This document shows positions 62,936 through 64,000 of a stretch of 64,000 nucleotides of DNA, in pieces (position 1 is the first letter of the stretch; every line of letters begins with the position of its first letter). The stretch lies in assembly GCA_037975125.1 (NCBI GenBank), contig JAJQOW010000014.1, forward strand, positions 19,237,484 to 19,301,483, given 5' to 3'. A program made the translations under genes and the position numbers. The DNA comes from Latrodectus hesperus (lineage: Eukaryota; Arthropoda; Arachnida; Araneae; Theridiidae). The notes below the pieces were generated by a model, which worked only from the letters and a program-made list of their open reading frames with translations, did not search any database and was not told the DNA's origin.

Positions 62936-64000
62936 TTCTTCTTTCTTATCCCCTGGTCTGAATCAAACCAGGTCCATGGCATCCTTTACCTTCAAAGAAT
63001 CGAGGACAGATCCAGGGATGTATAAAAGTTCATGTTTTGAAAAGCCAATGCAGTTCAGTAGGTGTTTGGGACTGGCTTCGTTAGTATTGCACGAAGTGCA
63101 GGTGGGAAAGACTTGTTTGCCCTGGGAGAACCATAGAGTCCAAAGATGGCCGGATCTGAGTCTGGACAAGGCAGTCTGATCACATCTTTCACCGTTGAAA
63201 CTCAAAGATCCCCCAGGATCACAGCCACAGTACCAAGGATGAGACGGCGGAATTTTCCAAGATGAGTTGGCAAGAGCCCTACTCCTAGAGAAGATTTCTT
63301 GGAAAGTCAGCGGATCAGCAGAACCAAGAGGCAGCGATGATCCATCCTTAGCAAGGCCATCAGCGATATCGTTATATTTAAGATCGACATGGGATGGAAT
63401 CCATTGAAAATGAAAAATGGAGGACTCAGATAATGCTTTAAACTTTTTGAAAACACAAATTCCTCTCTGGTCCACAATATTCCTCCAGTTTTCAAGGTAC
63501 TGAATAACGCTAGGACTGTCAACTAGAATCCAAATCTTGCCGTTTAACTGTTTGTTCAAGGAAAAGTCCAGAGCCATATCAATGGCTGTAAGTTCTGCAC
63601 AAAAGACGGAACTGAAATCAGAATTGCATTAATTTAGAAAAATTTTTAGTTTCAGTTTTAAGAAACACTCCACTTCCAGTGTGGCCATCTTCATCCTTAC
63701 TACCATCAGTAAAAATTTTTACAGCTTCAGAGGGGATGTTATTGATAACCTCTAGTGCAGCTTGTTTTAAGAATTCAGGATGTTGAGAAGATTTATTTGT
63801 GTGTGCCAGTAATTCTGTATGGAAGAACATTCCTGGCAAAGAGTCAAGAGGGGAGGCGATAGGAATTAGAGCGTTAGCGGAAACAGAAGATTTTAAAACA
63901 TCCAACTTCTCAGCATGTCCAAGGGGACTATGCTTTTTACAGCCTCTGGTCTGCTAAGAAACCTAGGATTTCTTTCACAAATTAAAGGTTGAGAGCTCAT
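62936..64000 (-). pseudogene. Non-LTR retrotransposon fragment with RNase H domain
   Basis: On the minus strand, entering from the right edge, the frame reads FFHTELLAHTNKSSQHPEF, then IFTDGSKDEDG (first Asp), then after a frameshift near 63,620 FCAELTAIDMALDF (Glu), ILVDSPSVIQYL (second Asp) and WIPSHVDLKYNDIADGLAKD (His/Asp), a complete RNase H active-site set. A C-terminal Cys/His cluster (CTSCNTNEASPKHLLNC) follows. The 3' end is near 62,936-62,890. Elements with RT followed by a C-terminal RNase H of this kind are very common in spiders. The reverse transcriptase lies beyond the window. The frameshift and an upstream stop make this copy inactive. Confidence 0.9.

Overview
This is eukaryotic, strongly AT-rich DNA with long introns and many decayed DNA transposons, tRNA-derived SINEs and non-LTR retrotransposon pieces. 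The repeat types (a non-LTR element with a C-terminal RNase H domain, mariner, Tc1, Tc3-like, piggyBac, BED-finger hAT, and an element with a DUF4817-type N-terminus) point to an arthropod, most likely a spider. That is inference from family resemblance; no species was identified.

Only two host genes are supported. On the + strand at the left edge is the coding exon of an unrecognised, probably all-helical protein of 452 aa (45-1403), preceded by a splice acceptor and followed by poly(A) signals. The rest of the window is dominated by one minus-strand gene. Its coding exons run from 57,919 down to 8,541, and I read it as the ortholog of ZNF106 (zinc finger protein 106). Eighteen coding exons could be chained with consistent splice phases: 3,996 nt, or 1,331 codons plus a stop. 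In order they give a matrin/U1-type C2H2 finger, a long Asn/Ser-rich low-complexity exon, a coiled coil, a seven-bladed WD40-like propeller, and a C-terminal pair of C2H2 fingers. The start codon and the first finger lie beyond the right edge or were not found. The two genes converge tail to tail across about 7 kb of AT-rich DNA.

Nearly everything else is mobile DNA inside ZNF106 introns. There are three mariner copies (13.6, 32.7 and 40.4 kb), an apparently intact DD41D Tc1/mariner-superfamily element (42.6-44.0 kb), and a Tigger/pogo deletion derivative (25.0-25.9 kb). There are also two copies of one hAT family (22.0-24.0 and 30.0-32.65 kb), a Tc1 remnant (29.1-30.0 kb), a Tc3-like remnant inside the second hAT copy, and a piggyBac deletion derivative (44.9-46.6 kb). 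Two LINE RNase H fragments (46.6-47.1 and 62.9-64.0 kb) and at least three SINE families complete the set. The 29.1-34.0 kb block is a nested stack of insertions.

The points most worth checking are these. All three mariner copies carry a TAG codon at the Trp position of the conserved WVPHEL motif, which suggests they descend from a source that was already defective and was mobilised in trans. The DD41D element is an intact, possibly active transposase gene with almost perfect termini. There is a loop-less 90-bp palindrome at 58.8 kb. The ZNF106 ortholog keeps the family's domain order although its WD repeats have lost their signature residues. I found no evidence for a CRISPR array, an operon, a defence system or any other clearly new multi-gene system.
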